Of a stretch of 64,000 nt of DNA, positions 43,671 through 51,972 are shown in pieces; the stretch's first letter is position 1, and each line of letters starts with the position of its first letter. Origin of the DNA: JAEUIT01 sp044220875 (GTDB taxonomy: Bacteria; Planctomycetota; Phycisphaerae; Phycisphaerales; SM1A02). Under the pieces are notes generated by a model that worked only from the letters and a program-made list of their open reading frames with translations, was not told the DNA's origin and made no database searches. The translations under genes and the position numbers were made by a program. The stretch lies in NCBI GenBank assembly GCA_044220875.1, contig JBGAQH010000001.1, positions 434,001-498,000 of the forward strand. The letters are read 5' to 3'.

Positions 43671-44420
43671 TCATCGCGCGAAGGTGTCCTCGATGCGATA
43701 GCGTCCGGGCGCCCGTCCGGCGAGCCAGGCGGCAGCGCGCAAGGCCCCGCGAGCAAAGAGGTCACGCGTTGTCGCGCTGTGCTGGATGCGCAGGATTTCG
43801 CCCACCCCGGCGAACTGCACGATGTGGTCCCCGATGACATCTCCCGCGCGGATGGCATGGACATGATCCTTGGCGACCTCGCGTCCCCCCTCGCGCACGC
43901 TCGCGGCCAAGGCAAGAGCCGTGCCAGAGGGAGCATCGAGCTTCTTCGTGTGGTGCGTCTCGATGATGTCGACGTCGTAGTCCGAGCCCAACAGACGCGC
44001 CGCCTCACGTGCCAGATGACGGGCCACGGCGACGCCCAACGAGGTGTTGGCACAGACCATGACCGGGATCTCATGCTCCGCGTCGGCCAGCGCATCGAGA
44101 GTTGCTGGACTCAGCGCCGTGGTGCCCACCACCAGGCCCGCGCGGAGCGATCGCGCAAGTCCGACGGCGGCCTTCGTGCCCTCGTCCGAGGAGAAATCGA
44201 TGATCACCCGCGTTTCCGCAAGCGTCGGTGCCAGCGAGGTTTGCTGCCATCCAGCGGGAAGATCTCCCCGGTCGAGGAGGGCCGTGATCCGGATGCGTCG
44301 ATCATCGGCGGCGAGGGCCGCGATGCGCTGGCCCATGCGGCCCTTGGCGCCGTGCAGCGCGATCGGAACGGTGGTGGTGGAGGCGCTCGACGATGGGTTG
44401 GAAGTGGTGGCCTGTGTCAT
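43671..44420 (-). CDS. dapB: 4-hydroxy-tetrahydrodipicolinate reductase
   Basis: The 249-residue enzyme makes tetrahydrodipicolinate in lysine and peptidoglycan-precursor synthesis with NAD(P)H. It has the nucleotide motif LHGAKGRMGQRI, VVGTTAL, VCANTSLGVAV, the DapB signature ETHHTKKLDAPSGTA and the C-terminal HSATTRDLFARGAL. Length is close to the usual 240-275. ATG 44420 is used; a GTG at 44483 would add a Ser/Thr-rich extension. It is convergent with the pilin-like gene, 22 nt apart. Confidence 0.93.
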   Translation of the reverse strand: MTQATTSNPSSSASTTTVPIALHGAKGRMGQRIAALAADDRRIRITALLDRGDLPAGWQQTSLAPTLAETRVIIDFSSDEGTKAAVGLARSLRAGLVVGTTALSPATLDALADAEHEIPVMVCANTSLGVAVARHLAREAARLLGSDYDVDIIETHHTKKLDAPSGTALALAASVREGGREVAKDHVHAIRAGDVIGDHIVQFAGVGEILRIQHSATTRDLFARGALRAAAWLAGRAPGRYRIEDTFAR

Positions 44421-44767
44421 CGGTGTGATGGATGAAGAGGTGTGTGACGGACCGTCGTCTCGGACTTGATGGACGCATGACACATGGGCGATCGTCGCGC
44501 GCCAAGGTCGTCATCGCGCTCTCGCGCATGCGCTGATTCGCTCCATCAAGCCCTCATCGGAAGCGCGAGTCGGGTCGTCGCGCGCGTGCTCGTGTGTGGT
44601 CGCGCGCCGGACCCGTGACTTGGGAATCTCGCGCTGCTTGAATCTTTTCTGTCAAGCGCCTTTTCTTCTGAGGCCGATAGGTGTACAACTTCCATGTCGG
44701 GCGCTCCGTTACGCCGGCGCTTGACTCGACTCCGACATCCTGAGCGTAACCAAATAGGGAGCCAACC
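44421..44767. other. 347-nt intergenic region between dapB and the histone-like gene
   Basis: The region is moderately AT-richer around 44630-44770 (TTGAATCTTTTCTGTCAAG, TTTTCTTCTGAGGCC), which likely holds the promoter of the histone-like gene; TTGACT (44721-44726) and GTACAA (44683-44688) are candidate elements without clean spacing. AGGGAG (44756-44761) precedes ATG 44768. No gene is supported within. Confidence 0.5.
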
Positions 44768-44878
44768 ATGGCTGCGAAGAAGAAGGCTGCTAAGAAGGCA
44801 GCGAAGAAGTCGTCGAAGAAGAAGACCGCCAAGAAGGCCGCCAAGAAGGCCGGCACCCGCCGCGCCAAGAAGGCCTGA
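44768..44878 (+). CDS. Lysine/alanine-rich histone H1-like mini-protein
   Basis: The 36-residue protein begins MAAKKKAAKKAAKKSSKKK and ends in KKAGTRRAKKA; about half its residues are Lys or Arg and most of the rest Ala. This is the composition of histone H1-like tails and of chlamydial HctB, and it is expected to bind DNA or RNA. AGGGAG 6 nt before the ATG makes translation likely, and the Lys codons are nearly all AAG. The opposite strand has a poly-Phe/Ala frame that is an artefact. It is followed by structured DNA and a strong terminator at 45011-45050. Confidence 0.75.
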   Translation: MAAKKKAAKKAAKKSSKKKTAKKAAKKAGTRRAKKA

Positions 44879-45010
44879 GACCTGGCCTGAATCAGTCGGG
44901 TCTCACCAGAGATTCGCACTGATGAAGCTGGCCTTTTTCGGCCGACTTCAAGACCGGACAATGCGTGTGAGTCGCTCCGATGACGAGCACGCAGCAGTCC
45001 GCAGGAACAC

Positions 45011-45050
45011 AACCGGAGGTCGCAGTGATGCGGTCTCCGGTTTTTCTTTT
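45011..45050 (+). terminator. Rho-independent terminator
   Basis: AACCGGAG (45011-45018) pairs with CTCCGGTT (45035-45042); inside, CGCA pairs with TGCG around loop GTGA. TTTCTTTT (45043-45050) follows. It lies 133 nt past the histone-like gene, so the message has a long 3' region that also includes a smaller TGAAG...CTTCA hairpin (44923-44950), or a separate small RNA ends here. Confidence 0.75.
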
Positions 45051-45438
45051 CGACGCGTTGTGGCGCCTGAAGCGACGCCGCATCACTCGCTCCGCGCCGC
45101 GCGCGAAGGCGCGTCCCATGCGGGTGTGACGCCCTCTGTCGCAGCCGCGTGCGGGCATCGGTCCTAGCGACGGATCGGCTCCCCGAGTGCGACGCCGGTG
45201 GCCCACTCGCACCCGCGATTGTGGAAAACTTGACCCGCCGATGTCGGGTCCGGCCCGAACACCGGGAGTTCCGAGCGGCGGCAGTTCCGAGTGGCTGTCC
45301 AATCGGAGGCCAGCAGGAGCCCGTGCAGCTCCGCGCGACCCCATCCGCCAGCTCGCTCACCCATGAGACCCGCCGCAGTCGCTCCCCAAGGTCCGCCGAC
45401 GGCGGCGAGGCACCGCTGCGCCGCAGGCGACGGCTGCG
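45051..45438. other. 388-nt region with no supported gene
   Basis: Both strands stay open in places, but the translations are Arg/Pro/Ala-rich and show no family likeness. A TACAAT hexamer at the end (45439-45444) probably serves the ferredoxin gene. Confidence 0.45.
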
Positions 45439-45444
45439 TACAAT
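45439..45444 (+). promoter_or_regulatory. Predicted -10 box of the ferredoxin gene
   Basis: TACAAT, five of six matches to TATAAT, ends 57 nt before ATG 45502, giving a leader of about 50 nt, unlike the leaderless genes of this window. Confidence 0.45.
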
Positions 45445-45501
45445 CGCCGCCCCGAATCGGCTCGGGGAGAGAACTTCGTCCCAACGGCACCACCACACCC
45501 C

Positions 45502-45765
45502 ATGGCTCACATCATCGCGGAACCCTGCATCGGCACCAAGGACACCGCTTGTGTCGAGGTCTGCCCCGTCAACTGCATCCACCCGGCGAAGGGTGAATCA
45601 GGCAACGACACCGCCAACCAGCTCTACATCGATCCCGACGAGTGCATCGACTGCGGCCTGTGCGTCGACGAGTGCCCGGTTCAGGCGATCTACCCGCAGG
45701 AAGACCTGCCGGCGGAGTGGACCAAGTACATCCAGATCAACTCCGACTACTTCAAGAAGAAGTGA
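45502..45765 (+). CDS. 7Fe (3Fe-4S plus 4Fe-4S) ferredoxin
   Basis: The 87-residue soluble electron carrier has cysteines at 9, 17, 21, 48, 51, 54 and 58. The spacing C-x7-C-x3-C-P and C-x2-C-x2-C-x3-C-P fits a FdxA-type ferredoxin in which C9, C17 and C58 hold a 3Fe-4S cluster, and C21, C48, C51, C54 hold a 4Fe-4S cluster (the fourth position of a 4Fe motif is Thr12). C25 is extra. A long Lys-rich C-terminus (YFKKK) ends it. It probably feeds electrons to an unlinked redox enzyme. A strong bidirectional hairpin follows. Confidence 0.92.
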   Translation: MAHIIAEPCIGTKDTACVEVCPVNCIHPAKGESGNDTANQLYIDPDECIDCGLCVDECPVQAIYPQEDLPAEWTKYIQINSDYFKKK

Positions 45766-45807
45766 GCCGGCCCGGCGGCTGAGCCCGCCCTGACTCTCCC
45801 GTCACCA

Positions 45808-45846
45808 ACGACAGCACCCCCGGCCACTGACCGGGGGTGCTGTCGT
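45808..45846. terminator. Bidirectional terminator-like hairpin
   Basis: ACGACAGCACCCCCGG (45808-45823) and CCGGGGGTGCTGTCGT (45831-45846) form a perfect 16-bp stem with a 7-nt loop between the convergent ferredoxin gene and the 45879-46355 gene. T-runs are short, so it may act on both strands through stem strength. Confidence 0.65.
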
Positions 45847-45878
45847 CTGTCGCGTTCCCTACCGCCGAAGCGGAGTCA

Positions 45879-46355
45879 TCAGCCAGCCTTGCGGCGGACC
45901 GGCGCTTCGTCGTCCCGAGATTCCTTCCACACCCCGCTGGGGGCGTCGGCCTTCTCGGTCCAGTCCTGGGCCCGAGGACCGAGGTTGAGCTCGCTGGCCA
46001 TCGTCTTCCGATATCCCATCTTGCGGATGATCTCGAGGACGTCGGTCCAGGTCGGGAAGGTCTTCCCGTTGGCGCACTTGAAGGCCTCGATCGCCATCAG
46101 GAACAGGAACTGCTCCTGGTTCATCTCGCCCTCTTCGGCGCTCTTCACGAAATCGGTGAGCCGGCGGCCGGGGCCGCGTCGGCGCTCCAAGTTCGTGTCG
46201 CTGGCGTTCTCGGTCACGCGGCGGTCGGCACCGCTGCGGCGGTCGACCACCGAGCCAGATCGCGGGTCGATCGCGTGGAGGTTCGGCGAAAAGCCCTCGG
46301 GTTGAGCTGGCCGCCCCAGCGGGCGCGGACCCTGATCCTTCGAAGCGTTGCTCAT
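45879..46355 (-). CDS. Small basic protein with paired RRSGADRR motif
   Basis: The 158-residue soluble protein has two Arg clusters, VVDRRSGADRR and ERRRGPGRR, then an Asp/Glu helix region with FLFLMAIEAFKCANGKTFP and TWTDVLEIIRKMGYRKTM. The RRxGxDRR pattern resembles the start of some PilZ domains, but the rest of that domain is missing. ATG 46355 has AAGG 8 nt upstream. It is likely a conserved Phycisphaerae protein of unknown function. Confidence 0.6.
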   Translation of the reverse strand: MSNASKDQGPRPLGRPAQPEGFSPNLHAIDPRSGSVVDRRSGADRRVTENASDTNLERRRGPGRRLTDFVKSAEEGEMNQEQFLFLMAIEAFKCANGKTFPTWTDVLEIIRKMGYRKTMASELNLGPRAQDWTEKADAPSGVWKESRDDEAPVRRKAG

Positions 46356-46580
46356 GATCGTGACCTTCCCCTTCATCGTCGGTGATTGCCGAAGGCGACC
46401 CCGCTCGAAGGCGACAACGCCTCCATGCACGGTCGCCTGTACACTTCCGCTCCGATCCCTCATCGTCCGGGTTGTGGGCGCGGTTCGCGCCCGCTCGACG
46501 ATTGAAAGGCCTCCCCCGCTTCGTCCCGTTCCCCGACCGGCATAAGCGGAAGACCCGTCACCGCCGACACTTCCTACCGC

Positions 46581-47111
46581 ATGGCCTCCGATTCCCGTAA
46601 CGAGACGACGCTCAACTTTGGCGCTGCGGTGCTGGGGTGGGTCCTGCCGGGCTTGGGGCAGATCGTGATCGGCGAGAAGCGGCGGGGCATCATGGCCCTC
46701 ATCGGGATCCTCGGCCTCTTCATCACCGGCGTCTTCATCGGTGGCATCGACTGCGTCGACAAGGACGAGGACCGGCTCTGGTTCGCCGGCCAGGTCGTGG
46801 CCGGTCCCATCGCGATCGGCACCGCCTACGCCAACGACTTCTTCCTGAAGTCAGGTCGTGCGACGGAGCTTCTGCCGACGCCACCATCCATGGCCGAGAT
46901 GATGCGGGGCGTTACCCCGAAGCCCATCCCCGCCGCCAAGGGACTGGCCCACGCGAACGAGTTCGGCACGCTGCTCTGCTTCCTCGCCGGGCTTCTGAAC
47001 TTGGTCGTGATCATGGACGCGCTGGTGCGGGTCGAGGGCCAATGCCCCTACGACCGACGCCAGTCCGGCACGGATGAACGCGCCGCCAATGCGACTGGGG
47101 GCGGCCGATGA
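46581..47111 (+). CDS. Small membrane protein, TM2/DUF6677-like layout
   Basis: The 176-residue protein has two N-terminal hydrophobic segments with the motif AAVLGWVLPGLGQIVIGEKRR, like membrane proteins that begin with a WxxPGxGhxY-type glycine motif, and a third near ANEFGTLLCFLAGLLNLVVI. Function is unknown. Its TGA overlaps the ATG of the next gene (ATGA at 47108-47111), so both are probably translated together. Confidence 0.6.
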   Translation: MASDSRNETTLNFGAAVLGWVLPGLGQIVIGEKRRGIMALIGILGLFITGVFIGGIDCVDKDEDRLWFAGQVVAGPIAIGTAYANDFFLKSGRATELLPTPPSMAEMMRGVTPKPIPAAKGLAHANEFGTLLCFLAGLLNLVVIMDALVRVEGQCPYDRRQSGTDERAANATGGGR

Positions 47112-47389
47112 TCGCGCTGACTCAGTTCGTCGACACGGCCACGTTGTTGCATGCGTGGGTGCCCTTCCTCGAGCCGCTTCCCTCCGCGGGTCGCGTCTGG
47201 TGGCTCTTCCTCCTGCCGCTCTCCTTCTTCCTCGCGATGGCGTGGAAGGCCGTGCGGCTGCCGCGCATGGACCACTACTGGCGGGACGTCTTCTCGATGA
47301 CCGGCCAGATCATTGCCGGCGTCGCGGCCATCGCCGTCGCGCTCTACGTGCTCGTCATCGTGATCATGCCGCATTTGCCGGCTGAGTGA
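47108..47389 (+). CDS. Small three-helix membrane protein
   Basis: The 93-residue protein has three hydrophobic stretches, WWLFLLPLSFFLAMAWKAV, a second near MTGQIIAGVAAIAVALYV and the following VLVIVIMP. It overlaps the preceding gene by 4 nt and the end of the convergent gene by 26 nt. No family is recognised; it may form a complex with its partner upstream. Confidence 0.6.
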   Translation: MIALTQFVDTATLLHAWVPFLEPLPSAGRVWWLFLLPLSFFLAMAWKAVRLPRMDHYWRDVFSMTGQIIAGVAAIAVALYVLVIVIMPHLPAE

Positions 47390-48029
47390 CGCCGCCCGAT
47401 CGCCGTTGCGTCAGCCGACGGCCCAGCGCGACGAGCGGCGCGGCCACCGCGCCGAAGACCAGGACGTCGCCCATGAGCCCCAACGGGATGGGAATCGCGC
47501 GGCTGTTGGGTGCCGCGGCGAAGAAGCGGGCCGCGGCCTTGGCCGTAGACGACCCGTCATCATCATTCTCGACCTTCGGGATGAAGCCCACGGTCGAATC
47601 GGGCTCGACCCACTGCCGGGCGACGGCCAGAAACGGCCACCCAACCGCCAACGTGCCGACCCGCGCGATCGGACCGTCGAGCTGGCGGGCCTGCATCGCC
47701 AACGGCGCGTCCGCCCACGAGGGCACCAGCACCACCGAGAGCAGGGGATTGATCGACGGCGCGGTGACCCGCTCGAGATTCACCCAATACACGCCCCGAA
47801 GCTGGTCGCGGGCAACGAGCCAGAAGATCCCGTCCAGCACGTGCAGTCGGACGGTTTCGGGCAGGGGACCGACATCCTCGGGCAGATCGGGACGTTGCAC
47901 GTCGATTTGCCGCCCATCGACGCTCGAGAGGCACCACCAGACGCTCGCGGCCGTGCCGACGCAGCCGAGCACCATGCTCATCGCGCCGACTGCGGCGATC
48001 TCGTGAAGTCGTCTCGGCCAATCTGGCAT
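47364..48029 (-). CDS. Bitopic membrane protein, unknown
   Basis: The 221-residue protein has an N-terminal hydrophobic segment (IAAVGAMSMVLGCVGTAASV), an extracytoplasmic middle with LLSVVLVPSWADAPLAM and a second hydrophobic segment near the C-terminus (LMGDVLVFGAVAAPLVALG). No motif is recognised. TACGAT (minus, 48038-48043) ends 8 nt before ATG 48029, with no Shine-Dalgarno, so a nearly leaderless message is predicted. Its 3' end overlaps the preceding membrane gene by 26 nt. Confidence 0.6.
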   Translation of the reverse strand: MPDWPRRLHEIAAVGAMSMVLGCVGTAASVWWCLSSVDGRQIDVQRPDLPEDVGPLPETVRLHVLDGIFWLVARDQLRGVYWVNLERVTAPSINPLLSVVLVPSWADAPLAMQARQLDGPIARVGTLAVGWPFLAVARQWVEPDSTVGFIPKVENDDDGSSTAKAAARFFAAAPNSRAIPIPLGLMGDVLVFGAVAAPLVALGRRLTQRRSGGVTQPANAA

Positions 48030-48241
48030 GGAGGCGAATCGTATCGGCGGTCGAGCGGGAGGCGAATGCCGCGAGATCGTGGTCGCGCGAGCTTGATCGC
48101 GCTGGTTCTCGGTCGCCACGCCCCGTGAATCGGGGTTCGCGTCGATGGCGCGCCCATTGCCAAGCTGGCCCGCCTCGCTCGCGAACCGTCTCGCCGCGCT
48201 GCACTCTCGACCGAAAGGTCGCCGGAACAAGGAACGCCCCA

Positions 48242-48982
48242 ATGGGCCTACTGCGACGTCTGCGTCGGAAGCGGATCCTGAAGAAGGATCCCAGTCCCGA
48301 ATTTGCCTTTGGCCTGAGCGCCGTTCGGCACCTGCGAACGCTCGACCCCGAGCGACGCGAGCGAGTCGAGTCCGATGCCCGAGTCTTCGCGGCGGAGAAG
48401 CACTGGGAAGGGTGCGGCGGACTGAAGGTCAGCGATGGCATGAAGGCCGTCGTCTCGGCGCTCGCGTGCCTGCTCGTCGCCGACAACCGCTCGACGCTCT
48501 TCGAGAATACCTCGAGCGTCCTGCTCTACCCCAGCGGCTACAACGCTCCTCAGCAGTCGGGCCCCGCAGGCATCATCACGCAGGGCTCCGCCCGTCTCGG
48601 AGAGGCGCACGTGAACGGCCCCGTCGTCCTGAGCTGGTCGGACACGCTGCGGCACGCGACGCAGCCCACGGGCCGCAACGTCGTCCTCCACGAGTTCGCC
48701 CACAAGCTCGACATGCTCGACGGTCTCGTGAACGGCACGCCGGCGCTCCCCGAGTCGATCCCGATCGACCGCTGGGTCGATGTCATGACTCAGGAGTACG
48801 CGCTTCTCCGCAGCGAACTCGTTGCCGGCGTCATCCCGACCATCGACCCCTACGGCGCGACGAATCCGGGCGAGTTCTTCGCCGTCGCGACCGAACACTA
48901 CTTCGAGCGGCCGTTCGCCCTTCGCGTCGATCGACCGGAGCTCTATGACCTGCTGAAGGAGTACTACGTGGTGGGCGGCTGA
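48242..48982 (+). CDS. mtfA: MtfA/zinc-dependent peptidase family protein
   Basis: The 246-residue cytosolic protein matches the MtfA family: an Arg-rich start (GLLRRLRRKRILKK), LYPSGYN, LSWSDTLRHA, the zinc site LHEFAHKLDMLDG (HExxH near 151) and the later NPGEFFAVATEHYFERP with Glu as a metal ligand. In E. coli MtfA antagonises the glucose repressor Mlc; whether the same control exists here is unknown. ATG 48242 has AAGGAA 7 nt upstream. Confidence 0.87.
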   Translation: MGLLRRLRRKRILKKDPSPEFAFGLSAVRHLRTLDPERRERVESDARVFAAEKHWEGCGGLKVSDGMKAVVSALACLLVADNRSTLFENTSSVLLYPSGYNAPQQSGPAGIITQGSARLGEAHVNGPVVLSWSDTLRHATQPTGRNVVLHEFAHKLDMLDGLVNGTPALPESIPIDRWVDVMTQEYALLRSELVAGVIPTIDPYGATNPGEFFAVATEHYFERPFALRVDRPELYDLLKEYYVVGG

Positions 48983-48996
48983 ACGAGGCTCGAGCG

Positions 48997-49140
48997 GGCC
49001 CCCGGCTCGCACTCGATCCGGATATCGAGGAAGGACGCGAGATCGCATGCGTCGTCCACGAGGTTCCCACCCGGCCCCCACTCGGCCCCAATTGCCGAGC
49101 ATGATTGCCACATCCTCCGCGTCGAGGGCGGCGCCAGTCG
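48997..49140 (-). pseudogene. Dockerin relic downstream of the DEAD-box gene
   Basis: On the minus strand between the helicase and mtfA, frames give AALDAEDVAIMLGNWG, the second half of a dockerin loop, and DDACDLASFLDIRIECEPG in another frame. No start, signal peptide or upstream domain remains, so this is a broken remnant of a secreted dockerin gene. Confidence 0.55.
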
Positions 49141-49187
49141 TCGGTCGGCTGCGGGGAACGCGGGCGGTGCCGGCACCGCATGCGCCC

Positions 49188-50684
49188 CTATCGCTTCGCC
49201 GCCCGCGCTCCGGTCCCCGGCTTCTCGCCCTTCGCGACCGGCTTCTTCGAGCGTCCGCCGCGGAACTGGCGCTTGGGCTTGCCGGCACGCTTGGTGCTCT
49301 TCTTCTTCTCCGCGGGCGCCCCGCCGGTGCTGATGCCCTTGCGTCGCAGGGTCTCGGCCTCCGCCTCGTCCGCCTCGATGGAAGCAAGCTGGGCCTGATC
49401 GATCGCCCGCTGGGCGTTGCGAGCCTGCCTGCGAAGGGTGCGGTCGTAGCGCTCCCTGTCTTCGGGGCGCATCCACGCCGTCATCTCGGGAAGCGGCGTG
49501 AGCGGAAGCTGGACCGCAGTGATGTGGCAGAGCCGGCGCCAGCGGCTCTCCTCCTCGGCCTCCGGCGCGACGAAGGTGAAGCTCTCGCCGAAGCCGCCGC
49601 CGTGGCCGGCGCGGCCGACGCGGTGAACGTACTCCTCGGGCATGAGCGGCACGTCGTAGTTGATGACCGTGCGGATCGCCGGGATGTGCAAGCCGCGCGA
49701 CGCGACGTCGGTCGCGACCAGGACGGGAAGCCGACCGGCAGCGAACTCGGCCAGGTCATGCTCGCGCTGGGCCTGTGATCGGTCGCCGTGGACAAGGCCG
49801 GTGGCGATCCCGCGCTTCACGAGCGCCCCCGCCACCCAACCGGTGCGGCGCCGCGTGCGGCAGAAGATGATCACGCCGCGCCGCTTGCCGCCGTCAACGA
49901 GGGCCAGGGTGAGCGCGGTCTTGAAGGCGTCGTCCACGGAGAAGACCTGCTGCACGAGGTGCTTCGCGGGCGTCGAATGGCCGCCCGACTCGACCCGCTG
50001 CGGCTCGCGGAGGAACTTCGCCGACAGCCGATTTACCATCGGCGGGAAGGTGGCGCTCAGGAGCAGGATCTGGCGCTCGGGCGGCATGCGCTCGAGGATG
50101 CCCTCGACCTGCGGCATGAAGCCCAGGTCGAGCATTCGGTCGGCCTCGTCGATCACGACATGGCGAACGTAGGCGAGCGAGAGGGCATCGAGATCGAGCA
50201 GCTCGCGAATTCGCCCCGGCGTTCCCACGAGGAGATCGACTCCCTCCTCGATCATCTCCCGCTGCGGTCCCAGCGGTGACTTGCCCCACACCGCACCGAC
50301 CCGAAGGAGCGAGCCCTTCACCAACGCCCGCGCGTCCTTGGCGACCTGCTGGGCCAGCTCGCGCGTCGGGCAGAGGACGATCGACCGCAATCGCGTCCGT
50401 CGGTCAACCCGCTTGCTCGACTTGCCGGCTCGCTTACGCGGACCCTTCAGGATCGTCGGCGGGTCCGAGAGCAACCGATGGGCCACGGGCATGACATACG
50501 CGAGCGTCTTGCCCGTGCCGGTCGGGGCGAGTCCGATCACGTCGCTGCCCGCAAGCGCGGGCGGGACGAAGGTGGCCTGAATCGGCGTCGGATGCGTGAA
50601 TCCAAGCGAATCCAGCCCGCGCTGGACGAGCGGATGGAGCCCGAGGGAGTCGAACGAGCTGTCGTGGGCTTCAACGATCGCCAT
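49188..50684 (-). CDS. DEAD-box RNA helicase
   Basis: The 498-residue protein has all core motifs: Q motif (FTHPTPIQ), I APTGTGKT, Ia PTRELAQQ, Ib TPGRI, II DEAD, III SAT, IV VIIFCRT, V ATDVASRGLHIP and VI HRVGRAGHG. A basic tail (about 430-498) with KKKSTKRAGKPKRQFRGG likely binds RNA. Motif I has A in place of the usual AQ, and motif VI reads HRVGRAGHGG where HRIGRTGR is typical, so its last Arg finger is lost. TATGCT (50695-50700) ends 10 nt before ATG 50684. Confidence 0.92.
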   Translation of the reverse strand: MAIVEAHDSSFDSLGLHPLVQRGLDSLGFTHPTPIQATFVPPALAGSDVIGLAPTGTGKTLAYVMPVAHRLLSDPPTILKGPRKRAGKSSKRVDRRTRLRSIVLCPTRELAQQVAKDARALVKGSLLRVGAVWGKSPLGPQREMIEEGVDLLVGTPGRIRELLDLDALSLAYVRHVVIDEADRMLDLGFMPQVEGILERMPPERQILLLSATFPPMVNRLSAKFLREPQRVESGGHSTPAKHLVQQVFSVDDAFKTALTLALVDGGKRRGVIIFCRTRRRTGWVAGALVKRGIATGLVHGDRSQAQREHDLAEFAAGRLPVLVATDVASRGLHIPAIRTVINYDVPLMPEEYVHRVGRAGHGGGFGESFTFVAPEAEEESRWRRLCHITAVQLPLTPLPEMTAWMRPEDRERYDRTLRRQARNAQRAIDQAQLASIEADEAEAETLRRKGISTGGAPAEKKKSTKRAGKPKRQFRGGRSKKPVAKGEKPGTGARAAKR

Positions 50685-50694
50685 AGATCAACGG

Positions 50695-50700
50695 AGCATA
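50695..50700 (-). promoter_or_regulatory. Predicted -10 box of the DEAD-box gene
   Basis: TATGCT on the minus strand ends 10 nt before ATG 50684. No Shine-Dalgarno is present, matching the near-leaderless pattern of this window. Confidence 0.5.
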
Positions 50701-50823
50701 CTCGGATCGAAGCGCGGACCTTCAACGCCGGTCAGCTCGGACATCACGCTCAAATCGCCCGCAGGTCCTGCCGATGACACGGCCCGGAGTTGTCCGGGGT
50801 GGATGGAACCCTCGAGACAGACC

Positions 50824-51603
50824 ATGAATCGTCGTCGGTCGCACATCTCATCCGCAGCAGCGCAGACGCCCGGTCCCGCGGCGCGCGCCCTGGCCGAGGC
50901 CCTGCGACGCCCGCCGCTGCGCGTGACGATGCGACACGAGCCGACCGATCGAATCGATGCGTATCCGACGCTGATGCTGAGTCCCTGCGGCACCGCCAGC
51001 GCCCTGCACTCGCTGGACCGGGCGCTCGGCCACTCGGGAGCGAAGCTCCTCGTCGATGGCGGCCATCTCCTCGAGGATCGCGGCAACTCCCTCACGAACG
51101 CCATGCGCGATCGACTCGGTGCGACGCGCCTCGGATCAAGCCTGCTCGTGGACACGGCGACGGCGATCGAGGTCGGCCGCATGGGCGCGACCCGCATCAC
51201 GCTCGCATGCGTGGACGGCCCGGTGGACGCAAGCGACGCCCGCGCGATCGAGCGGGCCATCGCGAGCGCGACGCCGCCGATGGACGCGGACCTGCGGGCG
51301 GCCGCGGTGCTCCAATGCGGCGCGAACCGACAGGTGTGGGCGCAGTTCCGGGACTTGGCGGTCGCACGACGGTTCCTCTCGTCACTCGTCACCGGCTACG
51401 TCGCCCGCGTGATCGATGAGTCGATCGACTCAGTTCCGGCGCTTGACCTCGGCGCGATTCGCATGCCGGCGCCGAGCTTTGCGATTCGGCCGAACGATTT
51501 CCGCATCGACGGCTGCACGATCGCGGTGAAGGTGCGCTCGGCCTCAAGCCGCACGATCCTCACGCTCACCGCAGATCGATCGACCGGGCGCTGGTATGCC
51601 TGA
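50824..51603 (+). CDS. Hypothetical protein, no recognised family
   Basis: The 259-residue protein has an Ala/Arg-rich start and a Rossmann-like beta pattern: LMLSPCGTASALHSL, AKLLVDGGHLLEDRGN, GSSLLVDTATAIEVGR, ITLACVDGP, and a C-terminal IAVKVRSASSRTILTLT. It contains a single Cys-rich element only. No signal peptide is evident. The start is not firm: ATG 50824 and ATG 50803 are both possible and neither has a good Shine-Dalgarno. It diverges from the DEAD-box gene. Confidence 0.55.
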   Translation: MNRRRSHISSAAAQTPGPAARALAEALRRPPLRVTMRHEPTDRIDAYPTLMLSPCGTASALHSLDRALGHSGAKLLVDGGHLLEDRGNSLTNAMRDRLGATRLGSSLLVDTATAIEVGRMGATRITLACVDGPVDASDARAIERAIASATPPMDADLRAAAVLQCGANRQVWAQFRDLAVARRFLSSLVTGYVARVIDESIDSVPALDLGAIRMPAPSFAIRPNDFRIDGCTIAVKVRSASSRTILTLTADRSTGRWYA

Positions 51604-51758
51604 CCGGTCATTCGCGTCGTGACGATCCGTCAGGCAGTCCCGCCTGGCGCGACGCACGACGGCGAAGAAGCTCATACGCGACTTCACTGACCACGCGTCG
51701 CGGCCGATGAGAGTCTCGCCACGCGGAAGCCTGGCGAACCGAACAACAATGCACCATG

Positions 51759-51796
51759 GACCGGCCGAGGAGGGAACGGCCGGTCTTGGTGTTTTT
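51759..51796 (+). terminator. Rho-independent terminator in a 369-nt gap
   Basis: GACCGGCC (51759-51766) and GGCCGGTC (51778-51785) form an 8-bp stem with an 11-nt loop, followed by TTGGTGTTTTT. It lies about 155 nt after the hypothetical gene. The rest of the gap (51604-51972) shows no supported gene. Confidence 0.65.
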
Positions 51797-51972
51797 GTGT
51801 GCGGTTGCGGTGGCGAGTCGCTCAGCTTCTGCGGTCGGCGCTTGAATCGAGCGTCCGCCTGAGAGAGGCTGCAAGGCGAGCACGGATCTGATCCGACTCG
51901 AACCCGACGTTCGTCGGGCGCCTCGCGATCCCGCCGATGCGGGCTCGCATCACACGAAGCAGGAGAGCCGCA

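Noticed and set aside
44922..45167. A frame starting ATGAAGCTGGCC after the histone-like gene
   Set aside because: It runs straight through a strong terminator, has no Shine-Dalgarno and no recognisable protein features.
45149..45793. Coding frames on both strands before and over the ferredoxin gene
   Set aside because: They overlap the ferredoxin and its promoter and translate to Arg/Pro/Ala-rich peptide without motifs.
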